Made by a program: the position numbers and the translations under genes. This document shows, piece after piece, positions 48,979 through 58,498 of a stretch of DNA of 64,000 nucleotides. The stretch spans positions 558,001-622,000 of the forward strand of contig JADJTQ010000005.1 in assembly GCA_016711125.1 (NCBI GenBank), in the 5' to 3' direction. This DNA is from Saprospiraceae bacterium. Its GTDB lineage: Bacteria; Bacteroidota; Bacteroidia; Chitinophagales; Saprospiraceae. The notes under the pieces were generated by a model, which saw only the letters and a list, made by a program, of their open reading frames with translations, was not told the origin of the DNA and ran no database searches. Numbering within the stretch: the stretch's first letter is position 1; each line of letters starts with the position of its first letter.

Positions 48979-49611
48979 ATGAGTGATCGAAATTTTAAGG
49001 AATTCTACAGGCAAGATTTGCCACCCCTTCAACCTTTAGGGGCATCCTTTTTTGTGACTTTTAGACTTAAAGGATCGATACCTCAAATCAAGCTTTTACA
49101 ATTAAAGGGAAGATATGAAGAGTCCATGAAGAATCTCAAAAAGGAGGAATATTACGATGAGATAAAGTATAAAGTAAGAAATGAATATTTCTTTGAGTCT
49201 GAAAAGCTTCTTGAAGAAATTAAAACTGGTCCTAGATATCTTGCCTTGAAGGAGGTGGCTCAAGTGGTAGCGGATGAATTGCATCGTTTCGATGGGGATT
49301 TGTATGATTTAATTGCATATAGTATTAGGTCAAATCATGTGCATATTTTGATAGATACTTCAATTCAGTTGCCTATAGATGTTGATGTCTGTATTTCGAA
49401 CCACTTCAAAATATCATGAAGCAGATCAAGGGTCCTAGCGCAATATATGCAAATCGGTTGCCTCAGAGGTCCGGCAAATTTGGTGGCGCGAAAGTTATGA
49501 TCATATGATTAGAAATGCTGGGAGTTTGAAAGTATTGTCACTTATATTTTGAATAATCCAGTCAAAGCGGCATGGTGGCAATTTGGCAGGAACATACATT
49601 TACCTATCTGA
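48979..49611 (+). pseudogene. REP-associated tyrosine transposase (RAYT, IS200-like Y1), frameshifted as sequenced
   Basis: A Y1/HUH single-strand transposase, ~210 residues when joined. The start at 48979 (MSDRNFKEFYRQDLPPLQP) fits the family, as does LGASFFVTFRLKGSIPQ. The HUH motif is in YSIRSNHVHILIDTS. The later part is in other frames: FEPLQNIMKQIKGPSAIYAN, then WWRESYDHMIRNAG, which carries the conserved tyrosine region, then FESIVTYILNNPVKAAWWQF, ending at 49611. Frames change near 49395, 49480 and 49520; single-base errors would explain all, so it may be intact in reality. It lies between two direct copies of a REP-like element, the normal arrangement for RAYTs, which are domesticated transposases that move or copy REP elements. 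Confidence 0.88.
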
Positions 49612-49634
49612 AGCCTGGTGTCATTTGAGATGTC

Positions 49635-49719
49635 CTTGTGCCCGGCCATTTCAATTTCCCGGGCGAAAGTATTTGATTAACCTACAATCATAGTCGTCGT
49701 GGCAAATAAATTTGCGCGA
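49635..49719. repeat. REP-like double hairpin, downstream copy
   Basis: An ~85-base copy of the element at 48866-48951, same direction. It shares CTTGTGCCCGG, the CCCGGGC foot of hairpin 1, GTCGTCG, and GGCAAATAAATTTGCGCGA, in which GCAAAT/ATTTGC is a perfect short stem. The 25-base middle differs, so the two hairpins are conserved while the spacer is not. It ends within a few bases of the histidine kinase fragment. Confidence 0.8.
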
Positions 49720-49724
49720 TTACA

Positions 49725-50110
49725 TCACTCATCAATCAGAGGAATCTCACCAATGACTCTTGTTTCACCCGATTTTCCATCAGGTAGGGTCAGGTCAACG
49801 ACCGATATTTTAGTTTTCAACATTATATACTTCTTTTAATAACTGAATTCGATCTTGTGTGATTTGCATTCCTATCGATTGTTTATGCTTTGGGTTTTTT
49901 AAGCTTAATTTTCTCGAGGCCTCTCTGCCGATGCCATTATCTTCAATCATACATTGGATACGATCACCCAGATTCTTGACTTGGAGTATTAATTTTCCAT
50001 GATCCATCATTGGCATTAATCCATGCCAGATTGCATTTTCAACATAGGGTTGCAGTACCATTGGGAGTATCTTAACATGGGCTACCTGTTCAGTGCGATG
50101 TTGAACAGAT
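49725..50110 (-). pseudogene. LytS/YehU-type histidine kinase, C-terminal fragment
   Basis: Only the last ~125 residues of a histidine kinase are left: VKILPMVLQPYVENAIWHGL (the N box of the His_kinase/HATPase LytS type), IEDNGIGREASRKL, then QSIGMQITQDRIQLL, and, after a frame change near 49808, KISVVDLTLPDGKSGETRVI ending at 49725. The sensor and phosphoacceptor parts are absent; upstream sequence to 50240 shows no more of the family. The downstream REP-like repeat is right beside its end, so the loss may be linked to that element. Confidence 0.75.
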
Positions 50111-50241
50111 CCGTATGAATCGGAAGTACAAGAAAATAGTACTCGTTAAACGATGGTGAATTGTGGATTCACAACTTTAGAGAACAAACATGAGAGAGTC
50201 AAGTAATTGAAGTCAGTCCTATGTCTGTCATCGCCGTTTAG

Positions 50242-51180
50242 TCATTTAATCAATTTGTCCCTAATTTCTCGCCAGGTAATCAACTGAATATTCTCATCAG
50301 AGATCAGTTGTTTACACGCGTCACTCGTGAAGAAATTAAAATCCTGTTGTCTCCACTCGGCGCCATAACCCGAAGAAACTCCGGTGACTGCTTGCATCTC
50401 ATCGTTGCAGTATGCTGCATGAAGTAAAATGATATTTAATCCTGGTTGCATGGTTCGCATCGATTCAGAATAGTAATTGGCCATACCTTTTTCATAATCT
50501 GGTGGGTAGGCCATATATACCTTGTCAACCACGATGTCTTCGTTGATATGCTGTTCAGCATCTAAACCAAAGAGCGTAAGATATTCAGCATTTAACAAAA
50601 TAGGCAATTTGTATTCCTTGCCTAATTTTTTATAAACGGCCAAATATTCCGGCTTGAGATACAAGGTAAACATATGCGAATCGAGATGGGTAATTGGTAT
50701 TCCGTATTTTAACGCCAATTCAATTTGACCCCGAATTTCTCTTTCAATCTCTTCAGCACTTGCATTACTTTTCACATCATTCCTCGAGCTGTAGAAGTGA
50801 TTAAAGTCATTAACCAATCCGGGCACAGTATTCCATGATGAGACCGGACCCCATTTCAAATATTTCCATTCACTCGTAATGGTGAGATGCAGGCCAAAAT
50901 CAGCTTCCGGGTGACTGCTGGCGTAGGCGGCAATTTCGGGAAACCACGGACAAGGCACCATGATACTACCCGAATTGACTGATCCATTTTCCATCGCATA
51001 GATGCTTGCCATGTTCTCCGAATGAGATACACCAATATCATCAGCATGAATGATCAATAATTTAGTTCCTGCATGATATCCCAGTCTTTCCTGGATACTG
51101 ATCGATTGAGCGTTGTTGCTCCCGGCATAGAGCTGCAATAGTAAAATGAATAGGAATAGTCTTCTCATGATTGTTCTCAT
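50242..51180 (-). CDS. ChbG/YdjC-family carbohydrate deacetylase, exported
   Basis: A 312-residue protein of the YdjC/ChbG deacetylase family. The first ATG (51180) or the ATG four codons later (51168) gives a signal peptide (RRLFLFILLLQLYAGSNNAQ), so unlike the cytoplasmic E. coli ChbG it is exported. Metal ligands are in LLIIHADDIGVSHSEN (Asp) and ITHLDSHMFTLYL (two His); DFGLHLTITSEW is the family's next block. It probably removes acetyl groups from an amino sugar such as a chitin or glycan oligomer, which would fit the GH20 hexosaminidase elsewhere in the window. The frame is intact. Confidence 0.87.
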   Translation of the reverse strand: MRTIMRRLFLFILLLQLYAGSNNAQSISIQERLGYHAGTKLLIIHADDIGVSHSENMASIYAMENGSVNSGSIMVPCPWFPEIAAYASSHPEADFGLHLTITSEWKYLKWGPVSSWNTVPGLVNDFNHFYSSRNDVKSNASAEEIEREIRGQIELALKYGIPITHLDSHMFTLYLKPEYLAVYKKLGKEYKLPILLNAEYLTLFGLDAEQHINEDIVVDKVYMAYPPDYEKGMANYYSESMRTMQPGLNIILLHAAYCNDEMQAVTGVSSGYGAEWRQQDFNFFTSDACKQLISDENIQLITWREIRDKLIK

Positions 51181-51376
51181 ACTAAAGGGCTTGCAAGATC
51201 AAGATCGAATATACACATTGTCTCGCTTAGAATTGCCTTTTTCCTGGAGTTGAACAGCAAGATAAACATGGACATACTATGCCCTGATGATGAGTTATCC
51301 GCTTAAACCCAATCGAAATCATTGCTTTTTTCCTTAAAAAACACTAACTCTATCTGATTCATCAAAAACACAGATT

Positions 51377-52159
51377 ATGCAAGTATCAATCTTAATAGGA
51401 GTTATCCTTGGATTATTTTTTCTCAGTGGTATTCGAATTGTCTTTGAGTACAAAAGAGCACTGAAGTTTCGATTCGGTAAATTCATTATGACCCTGGAGC
51501 CTGGATTTAGGTGGATTATTCCTTTTGTGGAAACTGTCCAGTTTGTGGATATCCGCGTGATTACCATCAATATTCTGTCGCAGGAAGTGATGACGGAAGA
51601 TAATGTTCCGTGCAGTATAGACGGAGTGGTCTTTTTTAAGATCGATGATCCGGAACGGGCGGTTTTGGAAGTGGAAGAATACAAATTTGCTATAACCCAA
51701 TTGGCTCAAGCGGCATTACGGGATGTGTGTGGAAAGGCAGAATTGGATACGATTCTTTCTAAACGAGAGGAAATGGGTAAAAACATTCGTCATATTGTCG
51801 AACTTGAGACTGCTGAGTGGGGCATCATCATTATTGATGTCAAGATTAAGGATATTCAATTGCCGGAAAATATGCGGCGTATGATGGCTAGCCAAGCTGA
51901 AGCAGAACGCTCCAGACGAGCACGGGTGATTTTGGCGCTAGCGGAAGAACAAGCGGCTACTAAACTGCTGGAAGCAGGAAAAATAATTGACCAGTCGCCT
52001 TCCGCTATCAAGCTAAGATTGTATCAGACTTTGGCGAACATTGCTTCGGAGAAGAATTCAACCATTCTTTTTCCATTCCCGGAAGAAGTATTGCCAAGAC
52101 CTCGTGAAAGACAGAATGGAGTGATGGATAAGGAACAGTTGAAGGATATGCACTCGTAG
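51377..52159 (+). CDS. Slipin/stomatin-like SPFH (Band 7) membrane protein
   Basis: A 260-residue membrane-anchored SPFH protein. One N-terminal membrane segment (VSILIGVILGLFFLSGIRI) is followed by VFEYKRALKFRFGKFIMTLEP and RWIIPFVETVQFVDIRV, then QEVMTEDNVPCSIDGVVFFK, typical of slipins. The second half has a charged coiled coil (RRMMASQAEAERSRRARVIL) and a short tail. SPFH proteins form large membrane assemblies that organise or protect membrane proteins. No NfeD or protease partner gene is adjacent. Its stop codon forms the first bases of an IS-end-like repeat at 52157. Confidence 0.9.
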   Translation: MQVSILIGVILGLFFLSGIRIVFEYKRALKFRFGKFIMTLEPGFRWIIPFVETVQFVDIRVITINILSQEVMTEDNVPCSIDGVVFFKIDDPERAVLEVEEYKFAITQLAQAALRDVCGKAELDTILSKREEMGKNIRHIVELETAEWGIIIIDVKIKDIQLPENMRRMMASQAEAERSRRARVILALAEEQAATKLLEAGKIIDQSPSAIKLRLYQTLANIASEKNSTILFPFPEEVLPRPRERQNGVMDKEQLKDMHS

Positions 52160-52192
52160 GAGGCTGTTGAAATACTTACCTCGCGCAGATTA
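52157..52192. repeat. Solitary copy of the inverted-repeat element end
   Basis: These 36 bases begin TAGGAGGCTGTTGAAATACT and match the reverse complement of 8930-8965 at 34 of 36 positions. Similarity stops at ~52192. The TAG at the start is the stop codon of the slipin gene, so an insertion here may have trimmed its original C-terminus. No opposite end was found nearby. Confidence 0.7.
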
Positions 52193-52350
52193 AAGTAGGT
52201 CATTGAATACATCAAAGAAGTGATTGCCGTACCTCCTTAGAAGGTTTCCAAATAATCTGCTACATGGCTCGTTTGCAGGAGATTTATCTACCTTTATCGT
52301 TATAGCTACCCAGGAGTCCTCAGCCAACGGAGACACAAAATCCATGAGAA

Positions 52351-52935
52351 TCACTTGGGTAGCTCTTTTTGCTTACCGTTAGTCTTGATCTGGATTAACT
52401 TAGTATTGACTCCTTCCAAGAGAATACATTCCCTGTCTAAGATTGTCCCTGTAGCTTGTTCATCAATGGTTTCACCAGTTAGGTAATTGAAATCTAATCT
52501 GATTTTGTAGTGGAGGATCGTTCCAAATCCGGTAAATGCCGGACCACATTGATTATTGGTAATAAAAGCGTTTATACAGGAGTTCAGTTGACCCCATATT
52601 CCGGTAGCAGATCAAACTTGCCAATAAATATTTGGTACAAATGACCTTGCCTAAGAAATGCTCGAACGGGTGTACCATCTCCAGGAAAGGAGGTGTTTAA
52701 TTCTTTTCAGCTATGGCCTTCCGACTTTGATCACTGTCACATGAGCAGATCTCCGCAGGGATCTTCTTCTTGGGATCAAGTCTGATAAACCTAAAATCAC
52801 CTCTGACTCTGGAGATTGCAACCTGTAGTAATGAGGACCTATTTTACACTCAATCGCAGCGGATTTAATTTTTTCCGGATCGGTGCAGGGTCCACATTGT
52901 AAAGACAATAACAATACATAGCGCATGCGAAGCAT
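52351..52935 (-). CDS. Exported hypothetical protein with cysteines (several frameshifts)
   Basis: Not recognised. Reading from the ATG at 52935 (or 52926) the product has a short hydrophobic start (RMRYVLLLSLQCGPCTDP), then AAIECKIGPHYYRLQSPE, DPKKKIPAEICSCDSDQ, SFPGDGTPVRAFLRQGHLYQ, GQLNSCINAFITNNQCGPAF and GTILHYKIRLDFNYLTGETI, ending at 52351. The pieces lie in different frames with joins near 52765, 52695 and 52590, but they follow one another without gaps, and about half a dozen cysteines recur, so I think it is one small secreted protein or lipoprotein of ~195 residues. Function unknown. Confidence 0.5.
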
Positions 52936-53069
52936 TGGAAATTGTAAAGGCCTGCTCAATGTTGTTTAGTGGTCGGATAACAGAGGATAATTGTGTTCAA
53001 AAGCATTTCATTTAATTAGCTTCAAGGTTTCATAATCTATTAATTCTATACTGATATTGGAACAGCCAA

Positions 53070-55718
53070 CTATAATTTAAAAATGTTCTTTAATAGTTGG
53101 GAAAAAATTAGTGAACCAAAAGAAAATAAAACAACCAGTAGATATTGATCGCCTGAAAGAAAGACGAGCGATAGAATATTACTGGAAACCGGAAATAGTT
53201 TTACCAATACAATGGTGAGTATGCTTAGAACCAGGGAAAGCCATACATACGGGTTTTTTGTGATTTCATTTACAATCGGTGAAGCTCCTGTCGATGGTAC
53301 ATTGAATATATTGAATAGCTGACTTAGCACTAGTGTGTAAAAGGCCAGATTATTGATTACCTGATGGTCCAATCGGAGACCTAAGTGGCTATAGAGGGTA
53401 ATGCCGATGACAGCCAGGGTAATCGAAAGGCCATATGTTACGGTTACTTTCCAGTGATGGCGAGTCATGATCGGTTCATCAATGGGACGAGGCCGTTTCT
53501 TCATTATCGACTGATCTGCCTCAATGGTGCTAAGCGCCAAAGCAGGAAAAACATCAGTCACTAAATTAAGGAACAGAATCTGCAAGGGCAAGAGCGGTTG
53601 AGGTAAATTCAAAAAAGCGGCCACTGCGACAACTGCAATTTCGGCAAGATTACTCGACATGAGATAGACAACAAACTTGCGGATATTTTCGAAAATAGTG
53701 CGTCCCTGATAAATCGCAGAATAAATGGATCCAAAGCTGTCATCTTTCAAAATAATATCAGCCACCTCCTTGGCTGCTTCCGTTCCACGGATACCCATGG
53801 CGATGCCGACATCCGCTCTTTTCAGAGCCGGAGCGTCATTGACACCATCACCGGTCATTCCAACAATAAATTTATTTTTCTGAAAAAATCGCACGAGATC
53901 GAGTTTTTGTGAGGGTATCACCCGGGCAAATACCAAAGTATTCAATATTCGCGACCTAGTTTCTTTATCTATCTTTGTCAGATCAGGTAGATCCCTTCCT
54001 GTAATGACTGTTGTCGGAGAGCCGGCCGAAGGTATTCCGACATCTTCTGCTATTTTTTTTGCGGTGTTCGGATGATCACCGGTCAACATGATGACCTTTA
54101 TTCCGGCGTCGTGATAGGTGTTTATTACTTGTCTGACATCGGATCGAGGTGCGTCGAGAAATCCGATGATGCCCAAAAAATCCAGACTATCACTTTTATG
54201 GTCTGCTGGGTAATCGGTGATGGATTGAGCAAACGCCAATACCCTTAAACCATCAGATGCTAATCGATCTGATTGGTGATGCCAAAAATCAGTGGAGTAG
54301 TCGCCGGCTCTGGACCGACAGCGGGCCAATATATTTTCACTTGCTCCTTTGGTAAATGTGAAATACTTTGATTCCTTTTGGTAAATCGAAGTCATGGACC
54401 GTGTAGTCGAATCGAAAGGGATTTCCTCGATCTTGACAAATTGTTTCTGTAATTCCTCAATATTGCAGCCCAGATCTCTTGCAAACTCAAAGAGCGCAAT
54501 TTCGAGTGGGTCTCCTCTATCATCATTAAAATCAGAATTATTACATAAAACGGCGACATGCAACAAGGACTTAAAGTCTGAATGGTTCTTTATGAGGGTA
54601 GGATTTTTGGGAGGCCATTGGTTAATCTGCAAGTCACGCAAATGGACACTGTGGGCGGTCATTTTATTTTCGGTAAGTGTGCCAGTCTTATCTGTAAAAA
54701 TGATACTCATTTCACCCAGGGTCTGCACTGCTTCCATTTTCTTAATAATCACATTTTTCCGGGCTAATTTAAGGATGCCACGAGCAAGAGCAATAGTAGC
54801 TACGATGGGTAATCACTCTGGAATAGCCGCAACGGCAAGTGCAATGCTCGTTTCTATGGTGAGCCACAGATCCTGGCCCTGCAAAAGACCTAATCCAGTC
54901 ACAATTAAAACGAGTATGCCGCATACCCAAATAAGCATTCTATTAAGGCGCAGCAATTTTTTATCAAGAGGTGTCCCTTCCGAGGCTGCTTCCCGACTCA
55001 TTTTTTCAATTTTGCCAAGTTCAGTATTCTGGCCGATGCCGGTGATCACCACTCTCGCTTGGCCACGGCTGACGATCGTACCGCTAAAAACCATATTGGT
55101 CTGATCCGTCAATGCAGTACTGACGGGATTGATTTCGCTGGTTTTCTCCACTTGACCACTTTCTCCCGTCAAGGCATCCTCTTTGACACCCAGATTCTGA
55201 TGATTGATTATTCGACCATCGGCAGGAACCACATCGCCCTCTTTTAAGTGAACAATATCACCTATCACGATGCCTTCGGAAGCAATAATCTGCTCTTCAC
55301 CTTCTCTAATCACTCTCGATTTTGTCAAGGCTAGCCTACGCAAAGCGTCCATGGATTTTATGGCCTGTGCTTCCATAAAGTATCCGATCATCGTCGAAAT
55401 TAAAATCACTACCAGAATTGCTACAGCTTCTATCCATTCCTCAAATATCACTGCTAAACCGGTGGCAAACAAGAGAATATATACCATCGGATCGAGAAAT
55501 TGCTGCAAAAAAATGACCCAGCGAGATTTGGCCTTTTGAACCTCTAATTGATTACGACCAAAAATCTTAATTCGTTCCGCTGCCGCTGCATGATTTAATC
55601 CCGTATCTACGTTGGTGCCTAGAGACTCGACTAAATAATCGATGGGAAGGCAATAAGGGTTCTTCGTAATGATACTAATATCTACTTCTGTTGAAGCTAA
55701 ATCTGTTTTCATACCCAA
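53070..55718 (-). CDS. P-type Ca2+-transporting ATPase with an in-frame TGA in the PEGLP motif
   Basis: An 882-codon P2-type ATPase, by layout a SERCA/PMCA-like calcium pump. It has an N-terminal cation ATPase domain, the A-domain motif ALTGESGQVEK, phosphorylation motif IIFTDKTGTLTENKM, MLTGDHPNTAKKIAEDVG, MTGDGVNDAPALKRADVG and six C-terminal membrane helices. The frame is continuous from 55718 to 53070 except for one TGA at 54813-54815, exactly at the Gly of the ion-binding PEGLP motif (AVAAIPE, stop, LPIVATIALARG). A single G-to-T change of GGA would cause it. As sequenced, the gene would make only the first ~301 residues. Either a recent nonsense mutation or a base-calling error. Confidence 0.88.
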
Positions 55719-55804
55719 TTGATCTACATGCGAGACGATCTACACCTGAATCACGACCTGGAGAAAACTAAAGGGACCACAGGTCTGAAAGCAGAGCAAG
55801 CCTC

Positions 55805-56965
55805 CTAATACCTATAGAGTGCACATAGCTTTGTCTCTTTGCTAGGTAAATATTGTCCATTGCTTATAAAAACCCGGCCTCCTTGTTCCATCGTTTTTAT
55901 TGCGGCCAGATTCATTAGACTGACATTTGAAATCGAAGGTTCAGGATCAAGTCTCAAGCCCTCTTTTCGGGGATTATAGATCCCCCATAGTTCGGCGTTA
56001 GCATTTAAAATCAATGAATCGATCCTGCCGGCAAATGCATTGGGCAGAATGTCCTCGATATCTGTTCCTGTTTTCTCAGTATCCAGATGTTGAGCAATGG
56101 TCTGGGCTTTCTCAGTTATGACCTGACTAAATATGGATTGCATCATTGCACATGCCTTTTAATGCAGGGCTTCTTCATTGCAATCTTCAGGATTGCCGGT
56201 AAGATGTTTCTCGTGAACGTAAGAGTATTTATTGACCCTTTTATAAAGCCCCACCAGATGATCCAAACCACTCAAGAGTAAAGGAACTTTTTTGTCCTTT
56301 AATTTGGTCATTACAACGTCATTTACCGATCGGTAATATTTCAGGATTTCACTCTTAACATCATCTTTGCCTTCGCCTCTGCCATGATAAATGGCAGTTG
56401 TAAAACCACTTTTCTGACTATGAAATTGTAGCTGTTTCTCCTCAAAGTCGCTCCCAACAGTGTCCTCCAAGCTTAATTGATTTAGTTTATTTTTCAACAC
56501 CTTCTTCATTTTGAAAGGATTTGCAGCGTAGAGATGAACATCGTCCAGACCTAAGGTCAGAAGATAGAAAGACTGCTCTTGGGTAGGTACAACCTCGATC
56601 AGTGGCCAAAGAATAAATTGATTAGATACCACATGCCTTTTTGCTATTGCTAGGGGTAGTCGGAATCGATGGAGACCTTGATTTGAATAAAAAACAGCCA
56701 GACCCTGTTGTTGATTTCGCCAAAACTCTTTGTCCATAACCAACTCGTACAAGGGCACAAGAAAATCGTGTACTTCACGCTTAGTCTTGAAACGGCTACC
56801 AATCTCTTTTTCAATTTGACGGATAGTGGCTTTAAACTCCAGTTGATCCTCACTATTCAAAACATTCATGCCTTTTTTTGAAGTAGACATGTATATGCTG
56901 ATACAGGTAGGATTATTTGTTTCAGCAAGGGTTAATATTTTTTCGATATTTAACATATTGATCAA
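55805..56965 (-). CDS. baeRF-family (bacterial eRF1-like) protein with an in-frame TAA
   Basis: A ~386-codon protein resembling the baeRF group, which shares the fold of archaeal/eukaryotic release factor 1 and pelota. ILTLAETNNPTCISIYMST opens it; AIYHGRGEGKDDVKSEILKY holds the Gly-rich motif of the eRF1 middle domain; PLLLSGLDHLVGLYKRVNKY and HLTGNPEDCNEEALH follow. A TAA at 56159-56161 interrupts the frame, after which the same frame continues with KACAMMQSIFSQVITEKAQ and ends with DILPNAFAGRIDSLILNANA, the expected C-terminal domain. A G-to-T change in a GAA codon would explain it. The group is predicted to act on ribosomes under stress; that is inference. Next to the P-type ATPase. Confidence 0.75.
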
Positions 56966-57447
56966 TTTTTACTAGTTCGTTTCTGTGTCATATTTAGCAT
57001 TTACTAGGGTATTTCTCAGTGATCTGAATCAAGGTAGTCGGTGATAATACTCAAGATCATTTGATTTCGGCTGATTTTTGAAGTGAGACAAATTGGTATT
57101 AAGTTATAAACAGTGATGAATTGAGTTATATCATCTAACCAAGTGACTTCACTTAGTACCTACTGTGCGTATTAAGTCTAAACTTATTGGTTCGGATAGA
57201 TGTATGCCAATAAATAATCAGCGAAGAGATCATCCTGATTAAAAGCAAACCTGCGCCATCTGGTTATGTCGGGTGGCTCGGCTACGCTCGGATTCTAGTG
57301 ATCTTTTCTCCTGGTATTTGTCTTGGTGGTAATCGGTTTCCCACCGAAAGGATTACTTTGGGTGAGAACTACTGTTAGAAAACGAGTTGGAAAATAATCT
57401 TGGAAGAAGATGCTTGACCCCAAACTCATTAAAAACGCCTTTACGTT
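56966..57447. other. Divergent intergenic region, one small hairpin
   Basis: About 480 bases between the divergent baeRF and oxidoreductase genes. The only structure I see is a hairpin at 57329-57356 (GTAATC ... GATTAC, with inner GGT/ACC). No promoter could be assigned with confidence. Confidence 0.45.
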
Positions 57448-58469
57448 ATGATGAAAGCAGCTTATTTGACTAAATACGGCCCGGCAGCGACCGCATTCGA
57501 AATCCGGGAAATTGAAAAACCAGCACCGGGAGCAGACCAGGTGCTAATCAAGGTTGAAGGCTTTGGACTTAATTTTGCCGATGTTATGGCCAGGTTAGGT
57601 CTGTATAAGGGGGCACCTCGACTACCTGCAATATTGGGATATGAAGTAGTAGGTAGAGTGGAGCAGTGCGGTACAAATATTCGTCATCTGAAACCTGGTG
57701 ACCGTGTTGTAGCACTGACCAGATTCGGAGGTTATGCCGAATATGCAGTGGGAGAAGGGCCTGTGGTTTATCCGGTACCTAATGAACTTTCTGTTGGTGT
57801 TGCAGCAGCGTTGGCTACTCAGTACAGCACGGCTTATTTTCTGGCCAATGATATGGCCAATCTTCAAGAAAATGACCGCGTACTAATCCATGCTGCTGCC
57901 GGAGGAGTAGGCACTGCTTTGGTTCAGCTTGCCAAACATTTTGGATGTACCATTTATGGAACTTGTAGCTCACAAACTAAAGTAGACTACTTAAAAGGAA
58001 ATGGTGTTGATTTTCCGATTAATTATGTGGAAAATGATTTCGCCGGGACAGTTCGCCAGCTAAGTCCCGAAAATGGGTTAGATGTTATTTTGACCCTGTA
58101 GGAGGTAGGTCTGTAAAAAAAGGTTTTCAGTTGCTTAATGCAGGTGGTCGCATTATTTGTTTTGGAGTATCATCTATGAACCAGGCAAAGTCAATATGGG
58201 GTAAATTGCGAGTGTTAGTTCAGTTTGGTATTTATCATCCTTTACAGTTTCTAAGTCAAGCCAAGGGAATGATCGGAGTAAATATGTTAAAGATCGGAGA
58301 CGATCATCCGGAAAAAGTATCGAGAGCTATGCAAAAAGTCATTGCTTTGACGGAAGAGGGTATTCTACAGCCTTTTGTGGGAGGGGAGTATAGTGTCAAT
58401 CAGTTGGCGGAGGCGCATGAATTTCTCGAGTCAAGAAAATCCATCGGCAAAATTGTTGTGAAATGGTGA
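57448..58469 (+). CDS. Zinc-independent MDR oxidoreductase, quinone reductase-like (one frameshift)
   Basis: A ~340-residue medium-chain NADPH oxidoreductase of the quinone reductase/VAT-1 branch. GLNFADVMARLGLYKGAPRL, then ILGYEVVGRVEQCG and RVLIHAAAGGVGTALVQLAK (Rossmann Gly motif) are clear; the structural-zinc cysteines of alcohol dehydrogenases are absent. The frame changes near 58090 in a T run: adding one T turns DVILTL-stop into DVIFDPVGGRSVKKGFQLL, which runs on to 58469. It likely reduces quinones or unsaturated aldehydes, a detoxifying role that fits the neighbouring stress-type genes. The SDR gene follows 29 bases later. Confidence 0.87.
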
Positions 58470-58498
58470 TGCCTAACGATCTGTAAAAACCAGAAATC

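Noticed and set aside
54813..54815. TGA recoded as glycine
   Set aside because: Many genes in the window end in TGA in their expected place, so TGA is a normal stop here.
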